Shown here one piece after another: positions 51,243 through 62,324 of a stretch of DNA of 64,000 nt. Below the pieces are notes generated by a model, which searched no databases, was not told where the DNA came from, and saw nothing but the letters and a program-made list of their open reading frames with translations. Source of the DNA: Streptomyces sp. A1277 (lineage in GTDB: Bacteria; Actinomycetota; Actinomycetes; Streptomycetales; Streptomycetaceae); the NCBI RefSeq assembly GCF_004795015.1, contig NZ_SSBI01000009.1, positions 62,001-126,000 on the forward strand, read 5' to 3'. Position numbers and translations under genes: made by a program. Positions within the stretch are counted from its first letter, which is position 1. The number at the start of each line of letters is the position of its first letter.

Positions 51243-54200
51243 ATGGAACAGCGACCCCGAGAGGCTGACCAGCAGATGCTGCGCGCCGAGCTCATCAAGC
51301 CCCTTCACGAGCTGCTGCCGGCCCACGCGGAACGCCTCGGCGGCAAGATCGCGTTCCGTGACGCGCGGCGGGACGTCAGTTACGCCGAACTCGACGTGCG
51401 TACCCGCCGCCTCGCCGGCCACCTGGCCCGCCTGGGCCTGGGCCGCGGGCAGACCGCCGCGCTCCTGCTGGGCAACTGCCTGGAGATGGTGGAGGGTTAC
51501 CTCGCCGTCGCGCGGGCCGCCGCCGTGGGCGCGCCGCTCAACCCGCACGCCTCCGACGACGAGCTCAGGCACCTGCTGGGCGACAGCGGCGCCGTGCTGC
51601 TGATCACCGACCCCATGCACCTGGAGCAGGTGCGGCGGCTGAGCGCCGAGCACCCGCGGCTGCGGGTCGTGGTGACCGGGGACGGGCCGGTGCCGCCGGG
51701 CGTCGAGCTGTTCGACGCCCTGGCCGGCAGCGAGCCGCCGGTGCCCGCCCGGGACGACGCCGGTCTGGACGACGTCGCCTGGATGCTGTACACCTCCGGC
51801 ACCACCGGCAAGCCCAAGGGGGTGCTCTCCACCCACCGGATGGCCCTGTGGGGGGTGGCCGCCTGCTACGGGCCCGTGCTCGGCCTGGACGAGGCGGACC
51901 GGGTCCTGTGGCCGCTGCCGTTGGCGCACACGGTGGCGCACAACCTGTGCGTGCTCGGAGTCGTCGCCGTCGGCGCCACCGCGCACATCGTGGACGGTCT
52001 GGCGGCCGACGACATCGTCACGGCGCTGCGCGAGGACCGGACGACCTTCTTCTGCGCCGTCCCCACGGTCTACCAGCAGTTGCTCGGCGCGGCCCGGGAT
52101 TCCGGCCTGGGCACTCCGGATCTGCGGGTCGGCATGGTCGCCGGCGCCGCCTGCCCGGCCGGGCTGCACGAGGAGTTCGAAGAGGCTTTCGGCATACGGC
52201 TCCTGGACAGCTACGGCAGCACCGAGACGGGCGGGCCGATCGCGTCCAACTCCCCCACCGGGCCCCGTGTCCCCGGTTCCTGCGGGCTGCCCGTCCCCGG
52301 CCTGACCCTCCATCTGCTCGACACGACGACCGGCCGGCCGGTGGCGCGCGGTGCCGAGGGTGAGGTGTGGGTCGAGAGCCCGGCCGTGATGCTCGGCTAC
52401 CACGGCCATCCCGAAGCCACCGCCGAGGTGCTGCGCGACGGCCGGTACCGCACCGGCGACCTGGCCCGCATCGACGGGGCCGGCTTCCTGACCATCACCG
52501 GCCGGGTCAAGGAACTGATCATCCGCGGCGGGGAGAACATCCACCCCGGGGAGGTGGAGGCGGCCATCGCCCCGCTGCCCGGGGTCGCGGAGGTGGCCGT
52601 GGCGGGCAGGCCGCACCCGCTGCTGGGCGAGGTCCCGGCCGCGTACGTGGTTCCCGGCCCCGGGGGTTTCGACGCCGAGCGGCTCATCGACGCCTGCCGG
52701 GCGCAGCTGTCGTACTACAAGGTCCCGCACGAGGTGTGGGAGGTGGACCGGCTCCCGCGCACCGCGCTGGGCAAGGTGATGCGGCCGGCGCTGGCGAAGG
52801 CTCCGGGGCGGCTGGTGCTGTCGCGTGCGCAGGAGGAGAGCGGTCCGCGGGAGGCCGGGGGCGAGGCCGGTCTGTGGGTGCGGCGGCTCGCCGAGGCGCC
52901 GGAGGACGGGCGCGCGGAGGTGCTGCTCGACCTGGTCCGGGGCGAGGTCGGCGCCGTGCTCGGGCGGTCGGCGGCGGCTTCGGCAAAGGTCGCCTTCCGG
53001 GAGCTGGGGGTCGACTCGGTGCTGGCCGTGCGGCTGCGCGACCGGCTGGCCGCGGCCTGTGGTCTGCGGCTCCCGGCGACGCTGGTCTACGACTACCCGA
53101 CACCGGCGGCCGTCGCGGCCCACCTCGGTGCGAAGCTCGCCGGCGGCACGGGGGTGCCGGACGGGCAGGACACGGCCGCCGCGGGCGGGGACGCGGCGGA
53201 CTCCGCGATCGCCGTCGTGGGCATCGCCTGCCGCTTCCCGGGCGGGGTCACCTCGCCGGAGGAGCTGTGGCGGCTGGTGGCCGAGGAGTCGGACGCCGTG
53301 GGCCCCTACCCCGGGGACCGCGGCTGGGACCTGTCGCAGCCGCTCGGCCCGGACGCGGAGCGGACCGGCCCCGACTACGCCCGCACCGGGGGGTTCCTGG
53401 ACGGCGCCGACCTCTTCGACGCCGCCTTCTTCGGCATCAGCCCCCGCGAGGCCCTGGCCATGGACCCGCAGCAGCGGCTGCTGCTGGAGTGCGCCTGGGA
53501 GGCGTGCGAACGCGCGGGCATCGCCCCGACCTCCCTGAAGGGCACCCGTACCGGTGTCTTCGCCGGGGCCATGGCCGGCGAGTACGGCGCGCGGCTGCTG
53601 GGCCGCCCGGCTCCCGAGGGCCTGGAGGGCTATCTCGGCAACGGCAGCGCGGGCAGTGTCGCCTCCGGCCGGCTCGCGTACACGCTGGGGCTCGAAGGCC
53701 CGGCGATGACGGTGGACACGGCGTGCTCGTCCTCGCTGGTGGCGCTGCATCTCGCCGCGCGGTCGCTGCGGGCGGGCGAGTGCTCGATGGCCCTGGCCGG
53801 CGGGGTGACGGTGATGTCCACCCCTTCGCCGTTCATCGAGTTCGGCCGCCAGCAGGCGCTGTCCGTCAGCGGCCGGTGCAGTCCGTTCTCGGCCACCGCC
53901 GACGGGACGACGTTCGGCGAAGGCGTGGGGCTGCTGCTGCTGGAGCGGCTGTCGGACGCGCGGCGCAACGGCCACCGCGTGTGGGCCGTGCTGAAGGGCT
54001 CCGCCGTGAACCAGGACGGCGCCTCCAACGGCCTGACCGCGCCGAGCGGCCCCGCGCAGCAGCGGGTGATCCGCCAGGCCCTGGCCGACGCGTCCCTCCC
54101 GGCCGCGGAGGTGGACGTGGTCGAGGCGCACGGCACGGGCACCACGCTCGGCGACCCGATCGAGGCGCAGGCGATCATCGCCACGTACGGGGCGGAGCGC

Positions 54201-57200
54201 CCGGACGGCGAACCGCTGTGGCTGGGCACGCTGAAGTCGAACATCGGGCACGCCCAGGCCGCGGCCGGTGTCGCGGGCGTCATCAAAATGGTGATGGCCA
54301 TGCGCCACCGGGTGCTGCCGAGGACGCTGCACGTGGACGAGGCGTCCCCGCTCGTGGACTGGTCGGCGGGGGCGGTCGAGCTGCTGACGGAGGCCCGGCC
54401 GTGGCCCGCGACGGACGGGCGGCCCCGGCGGGCCGGTGTGTCGGCGTTCGGCGCGAGCGGCACCAACGCGCACCTGATCCTCGAAGAGGCCCCCGAGGAG
54501 CCCCGTGACGATCAAGACGATCAACCGGAGGACCGGGAAGCCGGTCCTGCCGTGGTGCCGTGGGTGCTGTCGGCGCGCGGTGAGGCGGCGCTGCGGGAGC
54601 AGGCGGCCGCGCTCGCGGCGCCGGGCGGTGCCGGTGGGGCCGGCGCGGTGGACGTGGGCTGGTCGCTGACGACCGGCCGAGCGCGGTTCGAGCACCGTGC
54701 CGTGGTGGTCGGGGACTTCGCCGCCGGCCTGAGGGCGCTGGCCGCGGGCGAACGGGCCGACCATGTGGTCACCGCAGTGGCGGACACCGCCGCGAGCCGC
54801 AGGCCGGTGTTCGTCTTCCCCGGGCAGGGCGCCCAGTGGGCGGGCATGGGCACGGCGCTGGCCGACGCCTCCCCGGTGTTCGCGGCGCGGCTGGCCGAGT
54901 GCGAGGCGGCGCTGTCGGAGTTCGTGGACTGGTCGCTGACGGATGTGCTGCGCGGTGTGGAGGGTGCGCCGCCGCTGGAGCGGGTCGATGTCGTCCAGCC
55001 CGCCTCGTTCGCCGTGATGGTGTCGCTGGCCGCGCTGTGGGGCTCCTTCGGCGTGGAGCCGGCCGCGGTGGTGGGCCACTCGCAAGGGGAGATCGCCGCG
55101 GCCTGCGTGGCCGGGGTGCTGTCGTTGCGGGACGCGGCCCGGGTGGTGTGCCTGCGCAGCAAGGCGATAGCGGAGCTGGCCGGGCCCGGCGCCATGGCGT
55201 TGGTGACGGCGCCGGCCCAGCGGGTGGCGGAGCTGCTGGCGGAGGGCGTGTCGGTGGCGGCGGTCAACGGCCCGTCCCAGGTGGTGGTCTCGGGCGAGGT
55301 GTCCGCGGTGGAAGCGCTGCTGGCGCGGTGCGACGAGCAGGGTGTACGGGCCCGGCGGATCGCGGTCGACTACGCCTCGCACTCCCCCGCGATGGACGTA
55401 CTGGCCGAGCGGCTGACGGCCGACCTCGCCGGTATCGAGCCCCGGGCCGGCCGGGTGCCGGTGGTGTCCACGGTGACCGGGGAGCCGGCCGACCCGCTGA
55501 CGATGGACGCCGGTTACTGGCTGACGAACCTGCGCCGGCCGGTACGGTTCGCCGACGCCGCGCGGACGCTGGCCGAACAGGGGCACACCGCGTTCGTCGA
55601 GGTCTCCACGCATCCGGTGCTGACGGCCGCCGTCGCCGACGTGGCGCAGGACGCGGCCGTGGTGACCGGCTCGCTGCGGCGTGACGACGGCGGCTGGGAC
55701 CGCTTCCTGACGAGCGTCGGCGAAGCGTGGGTCCGGGGCGTGGGCGTGGAGTGGGAGGCCGCCTTCGACGGTCTGCGTCCCCGGACCGTGGACCTGCCGA
55801 CGTACCCCTTCCAGCGGCAACGGCACTGGCTCCAGGCCCCTCCCTCGTCGGGTGACCCCGCCTCGTGGGGCCAGCGCGCGGCCGCCCACCCGCTGCTCGG
55901 CGCCGTCGTGCGCCTCGCGGACGGGGACGGCGTCGTCCTGACCGGCGTGCTCTCGCCCCGGTCCCAGACCTGGCTCGCCGACCACGTCGTGGGCGGGTCC
56001 GTCCTCTTCCCCGGCACCGGGTTCGTGGAGCTGGCGCTGCGCGCGGGCGACGAGGCCGGCATGGACGTCCTGGACGACCTCGTCATCGAGGCGCCCCTGG
56101 TGCTGCCGGAGTCCGAGAGCGGCGAGGTGTGGATCCAGGTCCGGGTGGGCGAACCGGACGGGACGGGGCGCCGGCCGGTCGGCATCCACGCCTGCGCGGC
56201 CGGGACCGACGACGACGGGGACGACGACGGTGATCCGGTGTGGACCCGGCACGCCGCCGGATTCCTCACCGCGGCCCCGGCGGGCGACGGAGGAACCGCC
56301 GCTGCCGAGGACGCGTCGCCATGGCCGCCCGCCGGCGCCGAACCCGTCGAACTGGACGGGATCTACGAACGGTTGGCGGACGACGGGCTCGGTTACGGCC
56401 CCGCGTTCCAGGGGCTGCGCGCGATGTGGCGGCGGAAGGACGAGGTGTTCGCCGAGGTCGCGCTGCCGGCCGACGCGGGCCGCGACAAGGGGTTCGGGAT
56501 CCACCCGGCCCTGCTGGACGCCTGTCTGCACCCGGACGTCATCGCGGCGAGCGGCGGGCGGCTGCGCCTGCCGTTCGCCTGGGGCGGGGTGCGGCTGCAC
56601 CTGACCGGTGCCTCCGTCCTGCGGGTGCGGCTGAGCCGTGGCGCCGACGGGGACGTGGCCCTCTCGGCCACCGACGAGTCCGGCGCCCCCGTGGTGGCGG
56701 TCGGAGCGCTCAGGACCCGGCCGGCCCAGCCCCGGATCGCGCAGTCCGGCATCGCGCGCGACGCCCTGCTGCGGGTCGAGTGGAGCCCGCTGCCCGCCCC
56801 GGAGCGGAACGCGGACGGCCGGCGCTGGGCCGTGGTGGGGCGCGGGGTCTCCGCCGGGACCTACCCGGACGTGGCGGCTCTGGCCGCGGCGGCGGCCGGG
56901 GGCGACGCCGTGCCGGACTACGTACTGGCACCGTGCACGCAGGCGCCCCGGCTCCCGCTTGCCGAGGCGGTGCGCCGGGCCACCGGCGAGGCGCTGCGGC
57001 TGATCCAGGAGTGGCTGGCCGAGGAGAGCCTGTCCTCGGCCCGGCTGGTGCTCGCCACCCGGGGCGCGGTGGTCGGCACCGGTGTCGGGAAGGTGACCGA
57101 CCCGGTGCACGCGGCCGTGTGGGGGCTGGCCCGCTCGGCCCAGTCGGAGCACCCGGGGCGGATCGTCCTCGCGGACTTCGACGTCGCCTCCTCGCAGGAG

Positions 57201-59270
57201 GACTGGCGGATGCTGGCCGCGGCCATGGCGTCGGCGCCCGGCGAGGAGCAGTTCGCGCTGCGCGCCGGCTCGGTGCTGACGCCCCGTCTGGCCCGGGCCG
57301 CGGCCGGGGCCCCCGTCCCGCCGCCGCCCCCGCTCGACCCGGACGGCGTGGTCCTGATCACCGGCGGCACCGGGATGATCGGCCGGGTCATCGCCCGGCA
57401 CCTGGTCACCGAACACGGCGTACGGCACGTGGTGCTGGCAGGCCGGGGCGGCGACGCGGGCGAGCTGCCGGCGGAACTCGCCGCCCGGGGGGCCGAGGTG
57501 CGGGCGGTCGCCTGCGACGTGGCCGACCGCCCGTCCCTCGCCCTGCTGCTGAAGAGCCTGGACCGCCCCCTGACGGCGGTGATCCACGCCGCCGGCGTAC
57601 TGGACGACGGGGTGATCACCTCGCTCACCCCAAAACGGCTCGACGCGACCCTGCGGCCCAAGGCCGACGCGGTGGCGCACCTGGCCGACCTGGTCCTGGA
57701 GCGGGGCGACGAGCTCGCCGCGTTCGTCACCTTCTCCTCCCTGGCCGGGGTCCTCGGCGGCTCCGGACAGGCCAACTACGCGGCGGCCAACGCCTTCCTG
57801 GACGCCCTCATGCAGCAGCGCCGCGCACAGGGCCTGCCGGGGGTGTCGGTGGCCTGGGGCCTGTGGGAGCAGCCGGACGCCGGCCCGGGTCTCGCGGCCG
57901 GCCTGGCCACGGCGGACCGCCGCCGGCTCGCCGCGGGCGCCGTGCGTCCGCTCACCCCGGAGCAGGGCGCGGCGCTGTTCGACGCGGCGCTCGGCCTGGC
58001 CGGGGCCCACGACGACGCCGTGCTGGTGGCCGCCCGCTTCGACCGCGCCCGCCTGCGCACCACCTCGTCCGGGCTGCTGCGGGGACTGGCGCGCGGCCCC
58101 GCGCGGCGCGCCGCCGCCGGTGCGGACCGGATGTCGCTGCTGCGGCGCCTGACCGGCCGTCCGCCGGCCGAACAGCAGGACGTACTGGTGGAGTTGGTGC
58201 GCCAGGAGGTCGCCTCGGTGCTGGGCTTCACCGGCCCCGAATCGGTCGCCCCCTCCCAGTCGCTGGGCGAGGCCGGATTCGACTCCCTGACCGCCGTGGA
58301 GCTGCGCAACCGGCTGGGCGAGGCCACCGCTCTGCGGCTGCCCACCACGCTGGTCTTCGACCACCCCACGGCCGTCGCCCTCGCCGCCCACCTGGTCGAA
58401 CGGCTCGCCGACGGAGGTGCGGGCGGCCCCGCGGCGGACGGGGCGGACGCCGAGGCGGACGTCTTCGGTGCGCTGTTCCGGCAGGCGTGCGCGGACGGCC
58501 GTACCGACGATGCCTTCGCCTTCCTGCGCAGCGCCGCGCTGCTCCGGCCCCGGGGCGTGGCTCCGGTCGAGCCGGTGCGGCTCGCCTCGGGCGGCTCCGG
58601 GCCCGCGCTGGTGTGCGTCAGCTCCCATGTGGCACTGGGCGGTGCGCACGAATACGCCCGCATCGCCGCGTCGCTCCGCGGGCAGCACCCCGTATGGGCG
58701 CTGCCCAATCCCGGGTTCGACACGTCCACGCCACTGCCGCCGAGCAGGCGGGAGCTGGTCGAGGCGCACGCGGAGCGCGTGCTGAAGAGCGCGGACGGAG
58801 AGCCGTTCGTCCTGGTCGGGTCGTCGTCCGGCGGGGTGATCGCGCACGCGGTGGCCGGTCTGCTGGAGGCGGCCGGCACTCCCCCGACCGCGGTCGTCCT
58901 GCTGGACAGCTACGCGCCCGCCGTCCTCAACTCCTCGCTCGCCGCGACCTCGTTCCGAGACGCGCTGGTCGAGGGGCTGCACGAGCGACAGAGCCCGTTC
59001 GCGCGGCTCGACTTCACCCGGCTGACGGCGATGAGCTGGTACGGGGAGCTGTTCGCGGAGTGGAAAGCGGAGCCGCTGGGCGTTCCGGTGCTGCTGGTAC
59101 GGGCCTCGGAGCCGCTCGCCCCCTCGCTCGAAGGAGAGGACTGGCGGACGGTGTGGAAGACGGCACACACCACAAGGGACGTGCCGGGCAGCCACTTCAC
59201 CCTGATGGAGGGCCACGCTGAGAGCACGGCCCAGGCGGTACGGGAGTGGCTGGAGGCGGTGCCGGGGTAG
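51243..59270 (+). CDS. Type I PKS: CoA ligase-ACP-KS-AT-DH-KR-ACP-TE
   Basis: This is a 2,675-residue, one-module synthase. The ligase (1-530) has [12 protein letters not shown] near 182, YGSTETGG near 324, YRTGDL near 402 and catalytic Lys in ALGKV near 509. ACP1 Ser is 592 (GVDSV). The KS starts near 655 with Cys 828 and His 963 and 1003. The AT has Ser 1280 (GHSQGE) and YASH at 1377, both methylmalonyl markers. The DH has His 1581 ([10 protein letters not shown]) and Asp 1759. The KR has GGTGMIG near 2040, LDD at 2120 (B-type) and Tyr 2179. There is no ER. ACP2 Ser is 2348. The TE has Ser 2528 (GSSSG), an Asp near 2555 and His 2651. All active residues are present. It predicts one extension to an alpha-methyl-alpha,beta-unsaturated acyl product with trans geometry. 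ATG 51276 is an alternative start. Confidence 0.93.
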   Translation: MEQRPREADQQMLRAELIKPLHELLPAHAERLGGKIAFRDARRDVSYAELDVRTRRLAGHLARLGLGRGQTAALLLGNCLEMVEGYLAVARAAAVGAPLNPHASDDELRHLLGDSGAVLLITDPMHLEQVRRLSAEHPRLRVVVTGDGPVPPGVELFDALAGSEPPVPARDDAGLDDVAWMLYTSGTTGKPKGVLSTHRMALWGVAACYGPVLGLDEADRVLWPLPLAHTVAHNLCVLGVVAVGATAHIVDGLAADDIVTALREDRTTFFCAVPTVYQQLLGAARDSGLGTPDLRVGMVAGAACPAGLHEEFEEAFGIRLLDSYGSTETGGPIASNSPTGPRVPGSCGLPVPGLTLHLLDTTTGRPVARGAEGEVWVESPAVMLGYHGHPEATAEVLRDGRYRTGDLARIDGAGFLTITGRVKELIIRGGENIHPGEVEAAIAPLPGVAEVAVAGRPHPLLGEVPAAYVVPGPGGFDAERLIDACRAQLSYYKVPHEVWEVDRLPRTALGKVMRPALAKAPGRLVLSRAQEESGPREAGGEAGLWVRRLAEAPEDGRAEVLLDLVRGEVGAVLGRSAAASAKVAFRELGVDSVLAVRLRDRLAAACGLRLPATLVYDYPTPAAVAAHLGAKLAGGTGVPDGQDTAAAGGDAADSAIAVVGIACRFPGGVTSPEELWRLVAEESDAVGPYPGDRGWDLSQPLGPDAERTGPDYARTGGFLDGADLFDAAFFGISPREALAMDPQQRLLLECAWEACERAGIAPTSLKGTRTGVFAGAMAGEYGARLLGRPAPEGLEGYLGNGSAGSVASGRLAYTLGLEGPAMTVDTACSSSLVALHLAARSLRAGECSMALAGGVTVMSTPSPFIEFGRQQALSVSGRCSPFSATADGTTFGEGVGLLLLERLSDARRNGHRVWAVLKGSAVNQDGASNGLTAPSGPAQQRVIRQALADASLPAAEVDVVEAHGTGTTLGDPIEAQAIIATYGAERPDGEPLWLGTLKSNIGHAQAAAGVAGVIKMVMAMRHRVLPRTLHVDEASPLVDWSAGAVELLTEARPWPATDGRPRRAGVSAFGASGTNAHLILEEAPEEPRDDQDDQPEDREAGPAVVPWVLSARGEAALREQAAALAAPGGAGGAGAVDVGWSLTTGRARFEHRAVVVGDFAAGLRALAAGERADHVVTAVADTAASRRPVFVFPGQGAQWAGMGTALADASPVFAARLAECEAALSEFVDWSLTDVLRGVEGAPPLERVDVVQPASFAVMVSLAALWGSFGVEPAAVVGHSQGEIAAACVAGVLSLRDAARVVCLRSKAIAELAGPGAMALVTAPAQRVAELLAEGVSVAAVNGPSQVVVSGEVSAVEALLARCDEQGVRARRIAVDYASHSPAMDVLAERLTADLAGIEPRAGRVPVVSTVTGEPADPLTMDAGYWLTNLRRPVRFADAARTLAEQGHTAFVEVSTHPVLTAAVADVAQDAAVVTGSLRRDDGGWDRFLTSVGEAWVRGVGVEWEAAFDGLRPRTVDLPTYPFQRQRHWLQAPPSSGDPASWGQRAAAHPLLGAVVRLADGDGVVLTGVLSPRSQTWLADHVVGGSVLFPGTGFVELALRAGDEAGMDVLDDLVIEAPLVLPESESGEVWIQVRVGEPDGTGRRPVGIHACAAGTDDDGDDDGDPVWTRHAAGFLTAAPAGDGGTAAAEDASPWPPAGAEPVELDGIYERLADDGLGYGPAFQGLRAMWRRKDEVFAEVALPADAGRDKGFGIHPALLDACLHPDVIAASGGRLRLPFAWGGVRLHLTGASVLRVRLSRGADGDVALSATDESGAPVVAVGALRTRPAQPRIAQSGIARDALLRVEWSPLPAPERNADGRRWAVVGRGVSAGTYPDVAALAAAAAGGDAVPDYVLAPCTQAPRLPLAEAVRRATGEALRLIQEWLAEESLSSARLVLATRGAVVGTGVGKVTDPVHAAVWGLARSAQSEHPGRIVLADFDVASSQEDWRMLAAAMASAPGEEQFALRAGSVLTPRLARAAAGAPVPPPPPLDPDGVVLITGGTGMIGRVIARHLVTEHGVRHVVLAGRGGDAGELPAELAARGAEVRAVACDVADRPSLALLLKSLDRPLTAVIHAAGVLDDGVITSLTPKRLDATLRPKADAVAHLADLVLERGDELAAFVTFSSLAGVLGGSGQANYAAANAFLDALMQQRRAQGLPGVSVAWGLWEQPDAGPGLAAGLATADRRRLAAGAVRPLTPEQGAALFDAALGLAGAHDDAVLVAARFDRARLRTTSSGLLRGLARGPARRAAAGADRMSLLRRLTGRPPAEQQDVLVELVRQEVASVLGFTGPESVAPSQSLGEAGFDSLTAVELRNRLGEATALRLPTTLVFDHPTAVALAAHLVERLADGGAGGPAADGADAEADVFGALFRQACADGRTDDAFAFLRSAALLRPRGVAPVEPVRLASGGSGPALVCVSSHVALGGAHEYARIAASLRGQHPVWALPNPGFDTSTPLPPSRRELVEAHAERVLKSADGEPFVLVGSSSGGVIAHAVAGLLEAAGTPPTAVVLLDSYAPAVLNSSLAATSFRDALVEGLHERQSPFARLDFTRLTAMSWYGELFAEWKAEPLGVPVLLVRASEPLAPSLEGEDWRTVWKTAHTTRDVPGSHFTLMEGHAESTAQAVREWLEAVPG

Positions 59271-59271
59271 G

Positions 59272-59302
59272 GCCCGCCCCCGCCCCCGCCCCCGCCCCCG
59301 CA
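59272..59302. repeat. CCCCCG hexamer repeat
   Basis: About 4.5 copies of CCCCCG lie right after the PKS stop, in the gap to the convergent acyltransferase-like gene. A hairpin terminator was not seen. Confidence 0.85.
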
Positions 59303-59357
59303 ACAGCTCGGGGCGGCCGGCCGTGCCGGTCCGGCCGCCCCGGTGCGGGCCGACGCG

Positions 59358-60317
59358 CTACCGGCGCAGCGGCACCCCGTGCTCGAAGACCGCCGCGACG
59401 GCCCTCGGGACCGCGTCCGGGTGGTCGACGCAGACCACGGGGAAGGGGAAGTACATCGCGTCCAGGCTGGGCGAGGGGCCCACGATCAGCCCCAGCCTGG
59501 TGCCGCGCTGCTTCATCTCCTGGGTCAGGTGCACCAGGCTGATCGGCGAGACGACGTTGGCGGTGAACATCTCGCGCACCTCTTCGGCGCGGGTGAGGAC
59601 CTTCTGCTCCAGCGACGAGCAGAGCGGCAGCGCGGGGTCGGTGAACGGCATCGACGCGATGTGCTCGCGGGTCACCTCCTGGGCCTGCGCGCGCAGCGGG
59701 CTGTGCTCCGCCACATCGGTGCCCTCGGTGACGCTGACCAGGCCGCCGGTGTCGGCGCTGAGCTTCTCCAGCGCGTCCCGGTAGCCGCTGAGCATGGCGA
59801 CCCGCACCCTGCGGTCCTTGTCCCAGCCGAAGTCACAGCTCAGATAGACGCCCTCGCGGCCGGCGCAGAGGTCGGCCGGGTCGTCGTCCGGGCCGAGGTA
59901 GGCGGCGGCAAGGGCCTCTTGCCGCTGCGGCTCCCGCGGCGTCACCGCCGTGCCCGGCCGGAGCTCCCCGCGCATCAACAGGCCCATGAGCTCCCGGCGG
60001 TCGCAGGCTCCGGCGACGCAGGAGGCGGCCATCCCGCCCAGGCTCATGCCGCCGGCCATGTGCGGGCGCAGCCCCTTCTCGGCGAGCACGTCCTGGATGC
60101 CGAGCTGGGCCGCGGCCAGCCCGACGGGCACCGCGATCCGCCGGATCTCGTCGCTGTACTCCCCGTTCTGCCGCACCAGGCCCTCGACGTCGAGTCCGGT
60201 CCACGCCGCGGCCCGGGCGAAGGATTCGCGCACCGCCGCGTACTGGTCGTAGAACTCGATGACCCCGCCCGGTTCGTAGCGGAACTGATTCGTACCAAAA
60301 ATGGATGCCAGAGCCAC
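59358..60317 (-). CDS. Discrete acyltransferase (FabD-like) with altered active-site motifs
   Basis: This 319-residue protein has the FabD/AT fold pattern: ASIFGTNQF at the start, nucleophile elbow GGMSLGGMA near 90-98, Arg region, then the catalytic His in AEHSPLR near 200, and PALPLCSSLEQKVL afterwards. Usual ATs read GHSLGE and FHSPLM, so the His before Ser and the Glu after Gly are replaced. I start at GTG 60317 because GGAGGTGA, a perfect anti-16S match, lies 5 nt upstream; the ATG at 60332 overlaps that site. It may load an unusual acyl group or edit the PKS carrier proteins in trans. It converges with the PKS gene. Confidence 0.78.
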   Translation of the reverse strand: MALASIFGTNQFRYEPGGVIEFYDQYAAVRESFARAAAWTGLDVEGLVRQNGEYSDEIRRIAVPVGLAAAQLGIQDVLAEKGLRPHMAGGMSLGGMAASCVAGACDRRELMGLLMRGELRPGTAVTPREPQRQEALAAAYLGPDDDPADLCAGREGVYLSCDFGWDKDRRVRVAMLSGYRDALEKLSADTGGLVSVTEGTDVAEHSPLRAQAQEVTREHIASMPFTDPALPLCSSLEQKVLTRAEEVREMFTANVVSPISLVHLTQEMKQRGTRLGLIVGPSPSLDAMYFPFPVVCVDHPDAVPRAVAAVFEHGVPLRR

Positions 60318-60398
60318 GTGTGTCACCTCCATGACATGGCAACGCTAGGCGAGGAAGTACCGGGATTATTTCCAGAGTTGAAACGGATATGATCAACC

Positions 60399-61601
60399 AT
60401 GCCTATGGGATACGTGGTGTCCACCGCACTCCTCACCTGGTGCACTTTCTTCTCCGTTGTCGCGCCGCGGCGGCCCCGGCCACTGGCGAACCTGAGCTTC
60501 TGGTTCGGCATGGTCCTCAACGAGGTCCCGGTCATCGGCATACTCGCCGTGCTGGCCTCCACGGCGCTGGCCGAGGCCCAGGGCGATCTGGACTCCACGG
60601 CCAGCAAGGTGACCGCCGTGATCGCCCTCGCCACCATCCCGGTGATGGCCGTGGCCGTCTGGCGGGGCCTGCGGGCCGGGCGGGTGGTCGAGCGCGCCCT
60701 CGACGAGGGGCTCGGCGCCGGCCGGCGGTCCCTGGTGCCCGAGCCACCGCGGCCGTCCTGGCCCCGCCTCCTGCTGCTGCGGCGCCTGACGCGGAACCTC
60801 GACGTGGTGCGGATCCCCAACCTCAGCTACGGGGACGCCGGCCGCCGCAACCTGCTCGACGTCTACCGGCGCCGCGACGCCCCGCAGAACGGCCCCGTCC
60901 TGATCTACTTCCACGGCGGCGGGTTCACCAGCGGGGGCAAGAGCCGCGAGGCACGCCCCCTGCTCTACCGGCTCGCCTCTCAGGGCTGGGTGTGCATCAG
61001 CGCCAACTACCGGCTGCGGCCCGAGACCGACTTCCCCGGTCACCAGATCGACGCCAAGAAGGTCATCGCCTGGGCCCGCGAGCACGCCGCCGAGTACGGC
61101 GCCGACCCGTCGAAGGTGTTCGTGGCGGGCAGCTCGGCCGGCTCCAACATGGCGGCCATGTGCGCGCTCACCCCGAACGACCCGCAGTACCAGCCCGGAT
61201 TCGAGTCGGCCGACACCTCGGTCACCGCGGCGATCTGCCTCTACGGCTACTACGGCTTCTTCTTCGGCGCGGAGCCCGACGTGCCGCCCTCCCCGAACCA
61301 GCCGTATGCCTACCTCAACCCCGGCGCCCCGCCGATCCTCATCGCGCACGGCACCAAGGACGCGCTGGCCACCGTCGAGGGCGCCCGGTACTTCGTCGAC
61401 CGGCTGCGCGGCGTTTCGAACAGCGCGGTGGTGTACGCCGAACTGCCCGGCGCGCAGCACGCGTTCGACCTGTTCCACTCCGCGCGCTGCGAGGCCGTCG
61501 TGGACGGCGTCCAGGCGTTCACCGCCTGGGTCCTGGCCAGGTCGGGACGCGCGGCCGAGCCGGCGCCCCAGCCGGAACCCGAGGCCCCGCCCACACACTA
61601 G
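60399..61601 (+). CDS. Membrane-anchored alpha/beta hydrolase
   Basis: In this 400-residue protein the N-terminal 90 residues hold two to three membrane helices (VVSTALLTWCTFFSVV; MVLNEVPVIGILAVLA; VTAVIALATIPVMAV). Then an HSL/BD-FAE-like hydrolase domain follows: YFHGGGFTSGG near 168, VAGSSAGSNMA near 243 (nucleophile Ser), HGTKD near 324 (Asp) and His in AQHAFDLFH near 354. ATG 60399 or 60405 is the start. It is divergent from the acyltransferase-like gene. It may deacylate, or acylate, the product at the membrane, a possible self-protection or maturation step. The substrate is not shown. Confidence 0.82.
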   Translation: MPMGYVVSTALLTWCTFFSVVAPRRPRPLANLSFWFGMVLNEVPVIGILAVLASTALAEAQGDLDSTASKVTAVIALATIPVMAVAVWRGLRAGRVVERALDEGLGAGRRSLVPEPPRPSWPRLLLLRRLTRNLDVVRIPNLSYGDAGRRNLLDVYRRRDAPQNGPVLIYFHGGGFTSGGKSREARPLLYRLASQGWVCISANYRLRPETDFPGHQIDAKKVIAWAREHAAEYGADPSKVFVAGSSAGSNMAAMCALTPNDPQYQPGFESADTSVTAAICLYGYYGFFFGAEPDVPPSPNQPYAYLNPGAPPILIAHGTKDALATVEGARYFVDRLRGVSNSAVVYAELPGAQHAFDLFHSARCEAVVDGVQAFTAWVLARSGRAAEPAPQPEPEAPPTH

Positions 61602-61723
61602 GCATTCACTCAGAAGCCCGGCCGGCGGGATCACTCGGCGCATCGGGGCGGACATGCTGATCTGCGCCCGCAACCGGAGCGGGCGGCACGCGCCGTCCCG
61701 AGCCCTTGAGTGGTGATCCCGCC

Positions 61724-62240
61724 TTGACCCGCCGTCGAGCCCACATCGCAATGATCGGTACGCCGTTCCTCGGTCATGTGATCCCGGCATCCGAGGTCCT
61801 GGCCGAACTGGTGGCGCGCGGGCACCGGGTGACCGCCGCCAACGGGGAGGCCGTGGCGGACCGGCTGACCGGGACCGGCGCCGAGTTCGTGCCCGTGGTG
61901 CGGCGCCTGCCGGACGACGGCGGGGCGTGGGTGCAGGACCCGGTCTCCACGCTGAACGTGCTCCTGGACTGCAACATGCAGGTCCTGCCGCAGCTGCGCG
62001 CGCATGGTGGTGGTGCCGCAGGGCTCCGACCAGATCAGCACCGCCGAACTGCTGGTCGAGCGGGGGGTGGCCCGGCGTATCGACACCGCGGACGCCACCC
62101 CGGAGGCGCTGCGCGACGCGGTGACCAGGCTGGTGGCCGACCCGCTGGTCCGGGGCCGGCTGGCGGCGCTGCGCGCCGAGGTGCGGTCCGAGGGCGGTGC
62201 GGGGCGGGCCGCCGACATCGTCGAGGCGATGCTGGAGTGA
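61724..62240 (+). pseudogene. Glycosyltransferase gene with large internal deletion
   Basis: TTG 61724 opens a GT-B antibiotic glycosyltransferase N-terminus (RRAHIAMIGTPFLGHVIPASEVLAELVARGHRVT, about 90 residues). At about 62000-62004 it jumps, out of frame, to the C-terminal end of such an enzyme (MVVVPQGSDQISTAELLVERGVARRID...), including the PQ-DQ nucleotide-binding motif. Roughly 200 central codons are missing compared with the usual 390-420. The product cannot be active. Surrounding genes are intact and on the same strand. Confidence 0.88.
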
Positions 62241-62324
62241 GACCTGCCTCCCGCCGCCGGGGCCCGGCCACCGGACCGGATGCGTACCCCCTACCCGTCG
62301 CTGCATCTCTGTAGGGAGTTGGAC

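Noticed and set aside
50979..59303. An 8.3-kb minus-strand open frame opposite the PKS
   Set aside because: It is a shadow of strong codon bias in the PKS. No domain, start site or promoter supports it.
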